Both the position numbers and the translations under genes were made by a program. Shown here piece after piece: positions 34,176 to 62,237 of a stretch of DNA of 64,000 bases. Each line of letters starts with the position of its first letter. The stretch's first letter is position 1. Location: NCBI GenBank assembly GCA_002104945.1, contig MCFH01000040.1, positions 332,501-396,500 of the forward strand, given 5' to 3'. This DNA is from Piromyces finnis. Its lineage: Eukaryota; Neocallimastigomycota; Neocallimastigomycetes; Neocallimastigales; Neocallimastigaceae. The notes beneath the pieces were generated by a model that saw nothing but the letters and a program-made list of their open reading frames with translations, did no database searches and was not told where the DNA came from.

Positions 34176-37108
34176 ATAATATCATGATTAATGTCAAAAA
34201 TTAGCGGGATAAAATATATAATTTTATATGTCTTTTTTTTTTTTTCTTATAAAACTTTCTTTTTATTCTTTATAGTAGAATAAAAAAAAATCATAGTATT
34301 ATGATAATCGTGATTCCTTATTAATATTTATATTCAAATTGACATTATTTTCAATAATATATAATAATATATATAGTAGTAGTTATTAGTCTTATATTTT
34401 TTAATAGAATTTAAAAAATAATAATAATAATAATTTTATTAAAATACAATTTAAATAGTTAATCATCATTTAATAAATAATAATAATTAAAATTTATAAA
34501 AGAAATTTATATATATATATATTTTTTTTTTGAAATATTTCGTGTTTAAAAATGGTATGAAAAATATAAATATATAAATATAACAATAACTTTCAAATTA
34601 AAAATATTTTATTATTATTATTATTCAACTATATTAATAGTATTGTTAATAAAAGTATAAATGTAATCTCATAAAAATAAAGTTTTATAAAAAAAAATAA
34701 TAATCATTAATAAATGATAATGATTATTTTCTTTTGATTCCTATGAATTATATGATAAAAAATGTTATGATATGAATATAACATAGAAGAATTTTTAAAC
34801 ATGATTGATAGTTTGTTTTCCATTAAACTTCTCTTTTGATTTTGTAATATATATATCAAAATACAAATAAATAATCATTAATAAAATTCAATTTAATATA
34901 TTGTTATAATTAATCTATAAAAAAAATAATAAATAATAAATATTTTTTATGAAAGTTAATAATTAGAAAAGAAAAAAATATCATGGAGTAAAAGTAGTAA
35001 TTTCAGGCTAATCTCTTTCTTATTTATTTTTTAATATAAAATAAAAAATAAGTATGTAGTTATTTAGATAACCTTTTAAAAAGTATCATTCAAATGTCAT
35101 ATATTATTCAAATGTATATTTATTTAGATAATAACAATAAAAAAAAAAAGAAAACTAAAAAAATGATTATGACTATTTTTTCCTTTTGGTATTTATTAAT
35201 AAAATATTCTACTTAAAAAAATATCATTAACAAGGTATATGATCTAACCTTTTATATTAAAATAATCACAAAATAAAAAAAATCATTTTTTTATTTTGTA
35301 CTATGATCCCAAGTAATTCTATATATTTGTAATTTTAAATTTTCGGATATCTATAAGTAGTTAATAGTAATTTAGTCATTATTTATAATCTAGTTAATCA
35401 TAACTAAAAAGGATTATAAAAAGTTGAATATATATTTATAATCATATTTTTTTTAATTATAAAAAGTGGTATAAAATAAGCAAATAATATTTAGCAATTT
35501 TATTAATAAAATATTTTTGAATAAATTATTCATCATATAAATATTTGAGGTATTTAAAATAAAAGTTTTTAAGTAAATAATTTATTGTATAGATATAGAT
35601 ACTTCAACGTATTTTAAAAAAAAAAAATTAAATCGTTTAAAAATAAAATCATAATTTCATATCATCAGAATTATTAACATTAAAAGGTTAGATTAAAATA
35701 GATTACAATCCATTATTATTTTTAATTATTACATAATATTAAATTAACAAAAATTGATATTTAATTGTTAAAGCATTTTATTTATTATTTATTAATAATA
35801 ATTAAGCTTTTAATACTTTATATATAATAGGTTGTCAATATTTTATTAATGATAATGATTATTCTTCTTTATAGTAATTTATAAATTTCCCTTTAGGTAT
35901 TAAGTCTCATTTTTAATTTTAATCTTTGTTGTTTATATTTTTTAATCTAATCTTTTTAATTACTATTTAATTAATTTAATTTATTTTTTGTATATATTTG
36001 GATATGATTAAATTTTTAATTTTCATTGTTTATGTACATTTTTAATACATAAAATAAATATTTATTATCAATATTCATACATTATTAATACATTATGTAT
36101 TATTATAAGTCTCTACGAATTGCCACCTTTCATCATAATTTTAAAAAGTGTAATTTTTAAAATTTTAAAAATTTAAATTTGAAAATATGAAAAATCAATA
36201 TATTTTTAACCAACAATGAATAAGTAAATATGTTGTTTTAATACAATTAATATATTATGAATATATTAAATATATATTACTGTTTCATTCATTAAAACAT
36301 CGTGTAACCCTACTTTTCTTTGAAATATTTAATTAAAATTTGAAAACTTAAAATTTTAATTTATTAATAATAATTTTTTTTTGGCAAATTTATACCTAGA
36401 AAAAGTAAAAGTTGTGGTTGCAATTGTTGTGTAATCAGAAAAACTTTATTATCAATTTAGTAATCTAAAAATGTTTCAATGAATAAAGTATTAATAGTAT
36501 TATAAACTCAGTATTAACAATTATCAATTGAAAAAGAATGTCATTTTAAAGACATATTTATATCAACTTTAAATTCATAATTTAAAATAAAAATATTTCT
36601 TATTTATTTATATTATTTATGGTATTTTTTATTATTATTTATATTATTATTGATGTTATTATAACCATAACAAATTATATTCCACAATTTTTTAATATTC
36701 TATAAACAATAATAAAAAATTTAAAATAATATTAAAATAATATTTATTTTATGCGTTATATGAATGATAAATATTATAAAGACTAATTAATAATAAATTA
36801 ATAAAATCTAAAAATAACTTTAATATTTAAAATTTTGATATTTTATTTTATATATATAATTTCTTTTTTTCTTACTTTTTTTTTCTTTTTTATTTTCTAT
36901 AACTTTGTAAATTAAAAAAGTAAGATAAATATATAATTTATATATGTTACTTTTTTTTTTTTTTTTTTTTTTTTACTTCTTATGAATATATAAATATACT
37001 AATTGAAAAAGACTTTAAATTATTTATATATTTTTTTTAAATAATAAAAATAAATATTAACCATAACTTTTTTAATATTATAATTAGAAATATTTTATAC
37101 TATTAATC
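34176..37108. other. AT-rich spacer, about 2.9 kb
   Basis: Featureless AT-rich sequence between two plus-strand genes. Short inverted and simple repeats occur, as expected at this composition. Nothing coding or structured was found. Confidence 0.6.
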
Positions 37109-37854
37109 ATGAGTTCAACTACTTTAAAGCACAAGAATAGTGATCCATTACCAAACAGCGAACACGCTGGTTACTGGCCATATTCAAGAGAACAATATTC
37201 TCATGCTTCTATTATTTTTGAAAGATTTAAGTCTTGGAAGTACAGACTCGAAGTAAAAATAGCAATATTTATTTATATAATGTTAATTTATTATTTTTTT
37301 AAAATGTAAATATTTATTAAACCATTATTTATATTTTAAAGGAAGTTGAAGAATTTTTCGATGAAAATGAAAAGATTGAAAGACAATTATCAAAGCAATA
37401 TAAAAAGATTGCTGAAGCTTTCAAGCCAGTTGAAGACGAATATGGTAATTGAATATTATAATTTTCAAAAAATAATATATGAATATATATAAAAATTAGA
37501 AATGTCGAGAAATAAAAAATTGTTTAAATTTTTTTATTAATTATTATATAATTTAATAAATTGTTCATAATAATAGGAGGTACTTCAACTTATTTAACTC
37601 CAATTTACAATACTGCTATTACTTTATCAAAGGAACATGAAGATTTCTCAAAGGTTATGATGGAAAAAATTAACAAAAAAATTTCTGAAATCAAAAGAGA
37701 ACATGAAAATAAATACAGAGTAAGTAAATTATATTAAGTAAATTACATTTGAATAAATTTTTTATTGGAATTTGAAAAATATAAAGTTTTGAGCTATTTA
37801 ATGTTTGTGTAAAATTAAATGTCTAATTATTATTTTATTATATTATTATTATTA

Positions 37855-37942
<88 letters not shown>

Positions 37943-39259
37943 GATATTATTTATGAATTAGTACCTTAAAACTAGAGTTGAAGAAGCTCAAAAGGAAACT
38001 GCTAACATTCGTAATTTAACTATTTCTTCTATTAATAATCATGAAAAAGCTAATAATGTTAATATCAATGCTAAACAACAAATGGATCCATGGTTAACTG
38101 AAAGAGTTGTTGTTAATGTTCTTGATAAGATGATTACTCATGAAAATTCTTTCCAAGCTTTCATGAGTAAGATGTTCTCTGATATTGCAGCTTTTGATGA
38201 AAGCACTGTTCAAAAATTACAAACTATTTTCACCGAATACTCTAATTACAAGATTTCTCAATATAGTAATTTAAGTGTAAGAATAAAATTATTCATTAAT
38301 ATTGAAATGCATAAATATAAAAGATTAAAAAAATGAAACTTTATACTAAAATATTATTATTATTATTATTTTAATTTTAATTTAAATACTAATAGGGCCA
38401 CTACAATAATCTCCTTCCATTTGTTAACAATATTCAATCTGCTGGACCATTCAGAGACTTTGACAGACGTTATCAAATTACTTCTAATGATATTTGGAGT
38501 AAGAAGCGTACTTTAGAAGAATTCTCTTACAAGATTCAACCACACTCTATTATCAAGGAAGGTCCACTCTATAGAACTGCTGAAATTAGATCTAGTCATT
38601 GGAAACCAGTTTGGGTTATTCTTACTGAAACTGGTTATCTTCACTGTTTCAAGATGGATATGGAAAAGAAGGTTATTCGTGATTACACTATTAAAAGACA
38701 AGGTACTGGAAGCAATATTGTTGCTGAAGGTCAAAAGGGTTACAATGACTTAAAGAAGCCAGAAACTTACTTCAGTTTAAGAATTGGTAACAATATTAAG
38801 TGTGTTGAAAGTACTAAGAAAAAGGCTCCAAAATACACTTTTGATATAGTTCTTGATAATACTGTCAAGTCTAGAGGTCCAGGTGATTACAAGGTTGCTG
38901 CTGAAGAAATCAAGAGAAAGAAGACCTTCTTTGGTAGTAAAAAACAAGAATCAAATGTTGTCTTTACTCTCCGTGCTGATACTCAAGATATTTACAACAA
39001 TTGGGTTGACAAAATCAATGCTGTAGCTGAAAATTCAACAGTAAGTGATTCTCTTGCTTCAATTGTTGCCTCTCCATCTGTTTTATCTTCTACTGGTTCT
39101 ATTAGTGCTTCTGATAGTGTTAGAAGTACTCCTTCTGCTTCTCAAGTTAATTCTCCAGCTCTTTCCCCACTTTCTTCAGCAGCATCTCTTCCAGTTGTAG
39201 CTGAAGAAAAAGCTGCTCCAAAGGAAACTGAAAAAAAGGAAACTGAAAAAACTGATTAA
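37109..39259 (+). CDS. F-BAR and PH domain protein, Slm1-like
   Basis: Five exons, 37109-37252, 37342-37444, 37577-37719, 37962-38276 and 38396-39259, all in phase, give 522 residues. Residues about 35-255 form a helical BAR-type region starting FERFKSWKYRLEEVEEFFDE and rich in heptads (EIKREHENKYRYLKTRVEEA). A PH domain covers about 285-447 (SIIKEGPLYR, WKPVWVILTETGYLHCF, YNNWVDKINAV). A Ser/Ala/Pro-rich tail and a Glu/Lys end follow. The layout and start match yeast Slm1/Slm2, phosphoinositide-binding effectors of TORC2 at plasma-membrane eisosomes. Intron 3 carries a long (ATT)n repeat near its 3' splice site. The family assignment is from domain order and the FERFKSWK motif; binding specificity is unknown. 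Confidence 0.82.
37846..37941. repeat. Intronic (ATT)n microsatellite
   Basis: About 95 bases of near-perfect ATT repeat within intron 3 (37720-37961) of the Slm1-like gene, ending about 20 bases before the 3' splice site. Confidence 0.9.
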
Positions 39260-39907
39260 ATTGTAGCTAAAAAGGTGTAAAAAAAAAAGTCAATTGCTTC
39301 ATAAATCTAGTTTTAAAGAAGCTTTTTTTTTTTTTTATAAATTATACAAAAACTATAAATTTTTTTTATTAATTTAATTATATAATATATATAGTAAAAG
39401 GTATTTTAATTATGTTTAATATCAAAATCAATTATTACTTATAATTCTCAAAAATATATATATATATATACATAGTAAAAAAGTAATATAAAGCAAATCA
39501 TAATTTGCATCTGTTAATTTATATTTTTATCTATCAATTAATATAAATAAGTTATATATATAAACATTATAAATATTATAACTATATAAGTTTATAACAT
39601 ATCATATAATATTTATTTTATATTTAATTTTTTTTTTTTTCATTTTTTGTTAGTTATACAAATTATTTATTAAAAATAATCTTACCAAAAATATATTTAT
39701 TATTATTATATATAGAATTTTGGTAATAGTAATATTGTATAAAAGACAAGAAAGAAAGGATATAAATAATATAATAAAAAAAAAAGCAAAAAACAAAAAA
39801 CAAAAAACAAAAAAAAAACAAAAAAAAAAATAAAGACGAAAGACGAAGAACAAAAAAACAAAAGAAAAAATAAAAAAAAAATTAAAAAACGACAAATAAA
39901 TGAACGA

Positions 39908-39959
<52 letters not shown>

Positions 39960-40434
39960 AAAATGAAAATATCAGTAATAAAAAAGATAATGTAAATTTA
40001 TTTTAAAGGTTTCCCTATTATAATTATTAATTATATATATATGATCAATACATATACTATTCTATTAAAACTTTAGAATAATGATCATAATACTGCTGAT
40101 TTTTTAAATTTAAATTATATATTATTTTATATATTATTTTAATATATTTTTTTTTAATATATAATTTTATATTTTAAAAATTTTTATTATTTATTATTTC
40201 TATTTTAAAAAAGTAAAATCAGTTTAAAATAAAAATATTATATGATATATAATGGTAATTTTATTTAATTAATCTTTATATTTGACGTTTACATTTTTAT
40301 TATTTATTTATTATTTTTTTTTTCAATTTTTTTTTTTTTAAAGTCTTTTTTTTTTTTTTTTAATTATTGATAATATAACTATCAATATATATAATACATA
40401 CCATGATGTTTTTGCTTTCTTTACATTACATTAG
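39260..40434. other. AT-rich spacer, including (AAAT)n repeat
   Basis: Contains A-rich sequence broken by C at 39790-39895, an (AAAT)n microsatellite at about 39909-39958 and a TA-rich block. The start of the following LRR gene, possibly a small 5' exon, should lie in its right half. One candidate is ATG at 39963 with a GTAAAT donor 29 bases on, which is not secure. Confidence 0.5.
39909..39958. repeat. (AAAT)n microsatellite
   Basis: About 12 near-perfect tetranucleotide units, intergenic, upstream of the LRR gene. Confidence 0.9.
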
Positions 40435-42543
40435 AGTAATAACCATGACCAAAATATAATATCTCAAGATTTTCTTGGTGATAAAGAATTAAAAGCAGAG
40501 GAACTTAAAACAATAGATTTAGAAGAATTAACTCCAAAATTAAAGAGTTTGAAAGTCATAGAGATCAGAGATGAAAATTCAATGTTATCACAATTAATAT
40601 CAAATGCAGAAAATTTACAAAAATTGAGTCTTGAATATAGTAACTTCGTTGAATTACCAAATGAAATAAAAGACTTAAGGAATCTTGAAGAATTGAATCT
40701 CCAATGTAAAAATTCTTTAAATGAAATGTTGGCAAAAGAAATAATAAAACTAAAATATTTAAAAAAATTAAATCTCAGTAGTAATAAATTAACTAAATTA
40801 CCTAAAGAGCTTGGAATTTTGTTTCATATACAGGAATTAAATCTCAGCAATAATTTGTTAACTACATTACCCAAATCAACAGCAAATTTAAGAAATTTAC
40901 AAAAATTAGATCTCCATAATAATAAATTTATTGACCAACCTAAAAGAATAGGGTATTTAATAAATTTAAAGGAATTGTATCTCTCAGATAATAAATTAAC
41001 CAAGTTACGAAAAGAAATAAAATATTTGGTAAATTTACAAAAACTAGATCTTAGTTTTAATGAATTAGCTGAATTTCCTGAAGAGATAATAAATTTAATA
41101 AATTTAAAAGAATTGAATCTCGATAACAATCAATTAACAGAGTTACCAAAAGAGATTGGGAAACTAATAAATTTACAAAAATTAAATCTTAATTCAAATA
41201 AATTAACTGAATTACCAAAAGAAATGTGGAATTTAATAAATTTACAGGAGTTACATCTTTATTACAATCAATTAATTGAACTACCCAAAGAGATAGGAAA
41301 TTTAATCAATTTGCAGGTATTGAACATCAAATCTAATGAACTAAATAAATTACCTAAAGAAATTGGGAATTTAATAAATCTACAAAATTTAGAACTCAAT
41401 GATGTTCCTTTGGAAGAATTACCTAAAGAAATAGGAAATTTAATAAATTTAAAAAAGTTAAGTTTAAATTATGAGAAATTAAGTGAGTTGCCCAAAGAGG
41501 TAATAAATTTAATAAATCTACAAGAATTGGATTTTCATGATAGCCAAATGACAGGATTACCAAATGAAATTTTAAATTTTGTAAATTTACAAATACTACA
41601 TTTTCAGGACACTCAATTAAGTAAACTACCAAAAGGAATAGGAAATTTATTGAATTTACAGATATTGTATCTTCAAGATAACCAATTGACCGAATTGCCA
41701 AAAGAAATAGGAAATTTAATAAATTTGCAAGTATTAAATCTCTGGAAAAATGAATTAATTGAATTACCAAAAGAAATAGGAAATTTATTGAATTTACAGA
41801 TATTGTATCTTCAAGATAACCAATTGACCGAATTGCCAAAAGAAATAGGAAATTTAATAAATTTAAAGATATTATATTTAGATAATAATAAATTAAGTAA
41901 ATTACCAAAAGAAATAGGAAATTTAACAAATTTACAACTATTAAATCTCTGGAGAAATGAATTAGCTAGTTTACCGAAAGAAATAGGGAATTTGATTCAT
42001 TTAGAATTTGTTTATATAGATTACCATCTTTCTATTAGTAATTATGCTTATGAGTATTTTGGTGATACATTGTCATTAAATAATAAGAATTTAAGTCAAC
42101 TTCCCTGTGATATCATTAATGTAAATTTGAGATCAATGAGAGAGCTTGATATAAGCCATAATCAGTTAACAGAAATACCACCCTTCCTTTCACAATTAAA
42201 GAATTTAAAAAAATTAAATGTACATACTAATCCATTACAAACTTTACCTAATACTATATGGACTTTACCGTTATTAGAAGAAGTGATTGTGGATAATAAT
42301 ATAATACCTAATATTTATAAAGAAATTAAATCCACATTTAAAAGAATACAGCTAAATCCTTTTAATGACCAAGATAATACTTTTTCTTACCGTAATAATG
42401 TTACTGATTTAGAAAAACATGTTATCCTAAACCTTATTACTTTTTCAAAACAGAACTATCCATTAACTAATGAAGAATTAATAGAAAATGTTGTTAATTC
42501 AAATAAAATATGGCAAATTCTTTTAATAAAGAAGACAGATTAA
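40435..42543 (+). CDS. Long leucine-rich-repeat protein (5' end uncertain)
   Basis: The frame is open from a splice-acceptor-like TTAG at 40431-40434 to the stop at 42543, about 702 codons. The first in-frame ATG is at 40582; the 49 codons before it still read as protein (ISQDFLGDKELKAEELKTID), so an upstream exon is likely. About 20 LRRs of 23 residues follow the pattern LPKEIGNLINLQxLxLxxNxLTE, the type common in Leptospira and in plant PIRL proteins. An irregular region (about 535-565) and a non-repeat end (LEKHVILNLITFSKQNYPLT) cap the array. There is no signal peptide or membrane segment in the visible part, so it is probably cytosolic and binds a partner through the concave sheet. The partner is unknown. 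Confidence 0.85.
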   Translation, partial: SNNHDQNIISQDFLGDKELKAEELKTIDLEELTPKLKSLKVIEIRDENSMLSQLISNAENLQKLSLEYSNFVELPNEIKDLRNLEELNLQCKNSLNEMLAKEIIKLKYLKKLNLSSNKLTKLPKELGILFHIQELNLSNNLLTTLPKSTANLRNLQKLDLHNNKFIDQPKRIGYLINLKELYLSDNKLTKLRKEIKYLVNLQKLDLSFNELAEFPEEIINLINLKELNLDNNQLTELPKEIGKLINLQKLNLNSNKLTELPKEMWNLINLQELHLYYNQLIELPKEIGNLINLQVLNIKSNELNKLPKEIGNLINLQNLELNDVPLEELPKEIGNLINLKKLSLNYEKLSELPKEVINLINLQELDFHDSQMTGLPNEILNFVNLQILHFQDTQLSKLPKGIGNLLNLQILYLQDNQLTELPKEIGNLINLQVLNLWKNELIELPKEIGNLLNLQILYLQDNQLTELPKEIGNLINLKILYLDNNKLSKLPKEIGNLTNLQLLNLWRNELASLPKEIGNLIHLEFVYIDYHLSISNYAYEYFGDTLSLNNKNLSQLPCDIINVNLRSMRELDISHNQLTEIPPFLSQLKNLKKLNVHTNPLQTLPNTIWTLPLLEEVIVDNNIIPNIYKEIKSTFKRIQLNPFNDQDNTFSYRNNVTDLEKHVILNLITFSKQNYPLTNEELIENVVNSNKIWQILLIKKTD
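41641..41864 (+). repeat. Recent 138-bp duplication of two LRR units
   Basis: Sequence starting at 41641 recurs at 41779. The first 86 bases of the two copies are identical, covering GNLLNLQILYLQDNQLTELP and the start of the next repeat. The offset of 138 is exactly two 69-base LRR units, so the frame is preserved. Confidence 0.9.
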
Positions 42544-43436
42544 TAATGATGATAGCAATGAAAATATTGATGGATATTATATCTATTTTTCTTTTATTTA
42601 GCAATACCAAAAAATAAAAATAAATAAAAATAAAGTTAATTTTACTTTATTCAATTAAGGGTTATAGATGATTAATAGTAATAATATATTATTATTATTA
42701 TATTATTATTACAATTTTTTTTAATTTACTTTCAAAATGAATTTCTTTTTTTTTTTTTTTGGATTTTGTTTCATTATTTATGAAATTATATTTTATGGGT
42801 TGTTAAGTTTATATTTGGTTTCATTTTTAATATATAAAAACAATATTTTGTATATAAAAGGGTTATTTTTTATGAAGATAATTTATTTATTTATTAAATT
42901 ATTAAATGTTTTATTATTTTTTTTTCTTTATTCTTTATTCTTTTATTTTATATTTTTATTAAATAACCTTTTTATCATTTAAGATACTTATTGATTAAAG
43001 AAGAATGGTATTACATAATTGTAAAAATTTTATTTATAAAAAAAACTACTTTTTAAATTTTCATTATACACTAAATATAAAAAAATATAGTAGTAGATAT
43101 TATAAACATTATTACATTTATATTTATATGTAAATCATGTTAATTATATATAAATAGAAAAGATAAATGTATGTTCCATTAATTAATAATATATTTTTAT
43201 ATGAGAACTTTTTTTTATATAAAATTCTATTATTATTCATTAACTATATATATATATATTTTTGATTTTTGATACACATTAATAAAATTTAATTAAATAT
43301 ATAAGCAATAAAATAAATTAAAAAAAAAAATTTAATTTCAAAATAAAAACAAAAAAAAAAAAAAATTAGTTGAATTATACTAGTAAGAAAAAAAATCTAA
43401 TTAAATTCAAAAAAAAAAAAAAAAAAAAATAGAGGG
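42544..43436. other. AT-rich spacer between two plus-strand genes
   Basis: Holds the LRR gene 3' end and the promoter region of the paraoxonase-like gene. An 81-codon Phe/Leu/Ile/Tyr frame at 42737-42982 follows from T-rich composition and shows no start context or splice support. It is not called as a gene. Confidence 0.55.
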
Positions 43437-44505
43437 ATGGCTCTAGGTGTATTAAAAAGTATAGGCTTAACAAGTACAGCCTTAATTGTTATTCTTGTTT
43501 CCTTTTTATATCTTCCAGTTTCATTTTTAGTGAAGAAAGGTGGATTAATTAAAGATAGTTTTCCAATTAAGACAAAATTCCAATTATCTTGTAAACCAAT
43601 TAAAGAACGTAAATTTTATATAATTTTATTTTACTTATATAAATACTATATATATAAATGGAAAGAATAAAAAAAATAATAGATACATTTATATTTTTGT
43701 TGTTTATAATTTATTTTATATAGTTCCATTAGAATGTAATGATTTTGTACTTCATGAAGAAAGTTTAACTTCAATTTACACATGTGGTAAATAATATTCA
43801 AAATCTTCTTTTTATTTTTCATTTAATATTTTATAAATCTTATAAAAAAAATTTATCGTAGTTAATAAATATATATATTTATTTTGTTTTATTTTTTATA
43901 CAGCTCGGGATAATATTATTACTCATTTTAATAAAAATAATATTAAATATTTACCACCACATGTTTATGACATTGAAGTAGGTTTATTTTTTATTATATA
44001 TTATTATTATTATTATTATTTTTAATTATTGAAAAATAATAAATGAATTTAATATTGTTTATGAAAATTATTTAATAGTTGTATATTAGTTTTAAAAAGG
44101 AATAAAAATAATTAATTTTTGTTATTTGTTATTTTAATAACGTAATGTAACATTTGAAATAATAGACTAAAAAGGTTTCAAAGTTAAAGTTAAGAGATTT
44201 CCCAAAAGATAAAAAAATGTATTTTAAAAATGTTAAAATGTACAATTCTGTATCTAAAGATAAGACAACCACTTATTTATATTTCATAAACCATTCTGAA
44301 TCAGGAAATTCTATTGAAAAGTTTGAAGTAATAAATAAACACATACACATATTTTTTATATTTAATAGTTAAGGAATAATAACTTAATGATATAAAACAC
44401 TATATTCATTTCAATTAGTATTTACCTGAAGGTCATGAAGCTGTGTGGAAGAGCTCTCTTAAAAACAATTTAATTAAATATGCTTCAGATTTTGGTAAGA
44501 ATAAG

Positions 44506-44536
<31 letters not shown>

Positions 44537-45504
44537 CATAAATAACATAACATAAATAACATAAATAAAATTAATAATAACATTTTTTCTTTCTTTTTAT
44601 AAAATAGTTCCAATTAATGAAAATGAATTCTATATCATTAACAAATACAATACCAATAATAAATGGTAGATTCATAAGACTTAAACTATATAAAAAAATA
44701 ATATTAATAGTTTAATTTCATATACAAATTAGTAAATTTATGAATTTTTTATTTATTAATGAATTAGGATGCAACTCCTTGAAAATATTCTTATCAAGTC
44801 CGGAAGTAAGATTGTTAGCTGCGATGAAGATCAGTAAGTATATATTTATATATTATAATTTTTATAATTTTTTTTTTTATTTAATAAATTTATATTATGT
44901 ATAATAATAATAATAATAGTTAATGATAAAAATTATATTTGATAATAAATAATATAGAGATTGTAAAGTTGTATACAAGTCTATTAAAGGTGCTGGTGGT
45001 ATTGAGATATCAAGAGATAAGAAAAATGTCTTTGTATCTTCATCTTTCGCTGGAAATATTTTAGTATTTGAAAGAAAGGAACTTACAAACAGTTTAAGAT
45101 TATCATATACCCAAGATTTAGATTTTATTCCAGGAAGATTATTTTATACTTCACAAGGAAATGAAAATGTTTATGCTTTTGGTTATCGTTCAATTCTTGG
45201 TTTAACTAATCGTCTTTTCAATTCATTTGTTAAGAAATATATTAAATCAGATTTTACTATTCAATCTCCTCTTGTTTTAGGTAAATTAGTAAAGAATAAT
45301 GATAAAGATCAATTCTATGGAGTTTTATTTAAATGGAAAACTATAATGGAATTAGAAGGTGAACTTACTAACAGTAATAATGTTGGTGATAGAGATATTT
45401 CTTCATTATCTATTGTTAGAAATGATAAAAAGAGAAAACAGTCCTTTGCTTTGTCTTGGAATGAAAAAACTAGACCATTAGTTTGTAACAAGCTTAATTC
45501 TTAA
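43437..45504 (+). CDS. Paraoxonase/arylesterase-like membrane-anchored protein
   Basis: Eight exons, 43437-43608, 43724-43786, 43904-43977, 44166-44327, 44419-44494, 44608-44665, 44768-44833 and 44958-45504, all in phase, give 405 residues. A single uncleaved-looking helix (about 10-32, LTSTALIVILVSFLYLPVSF) anchors the N-terminus, as in animal PON proteins. The remainder resembles their six-bladed calcium-dependent propeller, with YLYFINHSESGNSIEKFE, WKSSLKNNLIKYASDFVPIN, GAGGIEISRDKKNVFVSSS, FAGNILVFERK and a final LSWNEKTRP. These correspond to the vNH, NDI-containing and GINISPDGKYVYIAE parts of PON. Several metal-binding positions differ or cannot be matched by eye (for instance DFVPIN where PON has NDIVAV), so lactonase or arylesterase activity is not assured. 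Confidence 0.68.
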
Positions 45505-46104
45505 TTTAAGTTATAAACTTTTAATATATATAATTATCTTAAATTTTATTTTATTTTATTCTTATTTTAAAAGAAATATTTTTTATATATAAATTAATTT
45601 AAAGCAAAAAATTATAATAATTTTTTTTTTTTAAAAAAAATAGAGAAAAGAATACAAATTTAAGTTAAATGTATAGTAATAATAATATAATAATATAATA
45701 ATATATCAACTATTTAAATGATTATTGTTTAATTCAAATGTAAAAATATCATATAACATAAATAATGATAAAAAGAATAAAAAGCAGTAAATTATAATAT
45801 TTTTAGTTATATTATTTGTTTTATTAATGAAAGATTTATAAATATTTTATATTTTTTTAATTCATATATTTTGGTAATTTTATTTTAGTTTTTATAATAA
45901 TAAATAATAAATAATCATGTTATTATTATTACCTATGTGAATGAATGAATGAATAAATAAATAAATAATAATCATAATAAAATGATAATAATAATATAAT
46001 ATAAATAAATAAATAAATAACTAATCAATATCTTTTAAAATAAAACTTTACAATAGTAAAAAGCAAAATTGTTTATATTAAATACGTCTACATTAAAAAT
46101 TAAT
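45505..46104. other. AT-rich spacer between convergent genes
   Basis: Contains short (AAAT)n tracts near 45953-46020 and the 3' ends of both flanking genes. No other feature was seen. Confidence 0.6.
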
Positions 46105-61215
<15,111 letters not shown>

Positions 61216-62237
61216 TTTTTTTATGTTCTTTAAATATTAAGTATTTATAAAATTTATCTAATAAACTATCTAAAAATTAGATAATATATATATACTAGAT
61301 TGTATATATATAAAGTAAGGGAGTTTATTTCATTTAATAATAATAAAGCAGTTTAAAAAAACAAACTAAGAACTGCTTAAGAGAATGATAATAAAAATAT
61401 TAATTGACTTGATATAATAATATATATTTTTTTAGAATATGTTTTTTTTTTCTTAAACTATATAAATATAGTTTGCTACACAATATTATTTTTTTTCCCT
61501 TTTATTCTTTTATCGCTTTATATTTAATTTTATTTGCTTTTAATTATGCTATTTTAAATAGCTCTTGATACTTTTATTTTCTTAGTATATTAATATTTTT
61601 TTTGTTTTTTATTTTTATCTTATAATTATATATTTAATATTTAAAAAATTATAAATATAATTTAAAGTTTATATTGAGATTTTTTATTTTATTTTATTTT
61701 TTTTTTTAAAAAATAGTTTACATATTTTATTACCATTTCTATTATTCAACTTTAAATACTCTAACATATATAATTTTATAATCTTATATTTGATTAAAAT
61801 TATTACACTTATTTATACTAAATAAAATAAAATAAAAAAAAAAAAAAAAAAAAAAATAGAAAATTTTATAATATATTTTAATAATATATAAATACTTTTT
61901 AATTTTAATACTTTTAATATTTTCAAGTAATACATGCTTGCTTATTATTAATCTCAATATTTTCAATATTACAACTTGCTTAATAATTCTTAAATTATAT
62001 TTATTAATCTTAAATGATAGTATTTTATTTATTGACATTTATTCGGTAATGATAAAAAAATATTTTATTTTTATATATGATTATTAAATGTAATCAAAAA
62101 ACTTTATTTTTTAATAAAAACAATTTAATAAATCTTTTGGAAACAATAATAAAAAAAATATTTATATATATTATATAATATACATGAGGAATACTTACAA
62201 TATTATTATCATCTCTAAATAAAACATTAAATTTAAA
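61216..62237. other. AT-rich spacer upstream of the ALFY-like gene
   Basis: Low-complexity sequence between the ALFY-like start and the end of the ankyrin gene, both on the minus strand. An 84-codon Ile/Lys frame near 61784-62038 is composition noise. No other feature was seen. Confidence 0.6.

Noticed and set aside
42737-42982. 81-codon possible membrane protein
   Set aside because: Hydrophobicity is explained by T-rich sequence; no charged loops with coding-like codons.
61784-62038. 84-codon Ile/Lys minus-strand frame
   Set aside because: AT-rich noise ending in a poly-Phe string from a poly(A) run.
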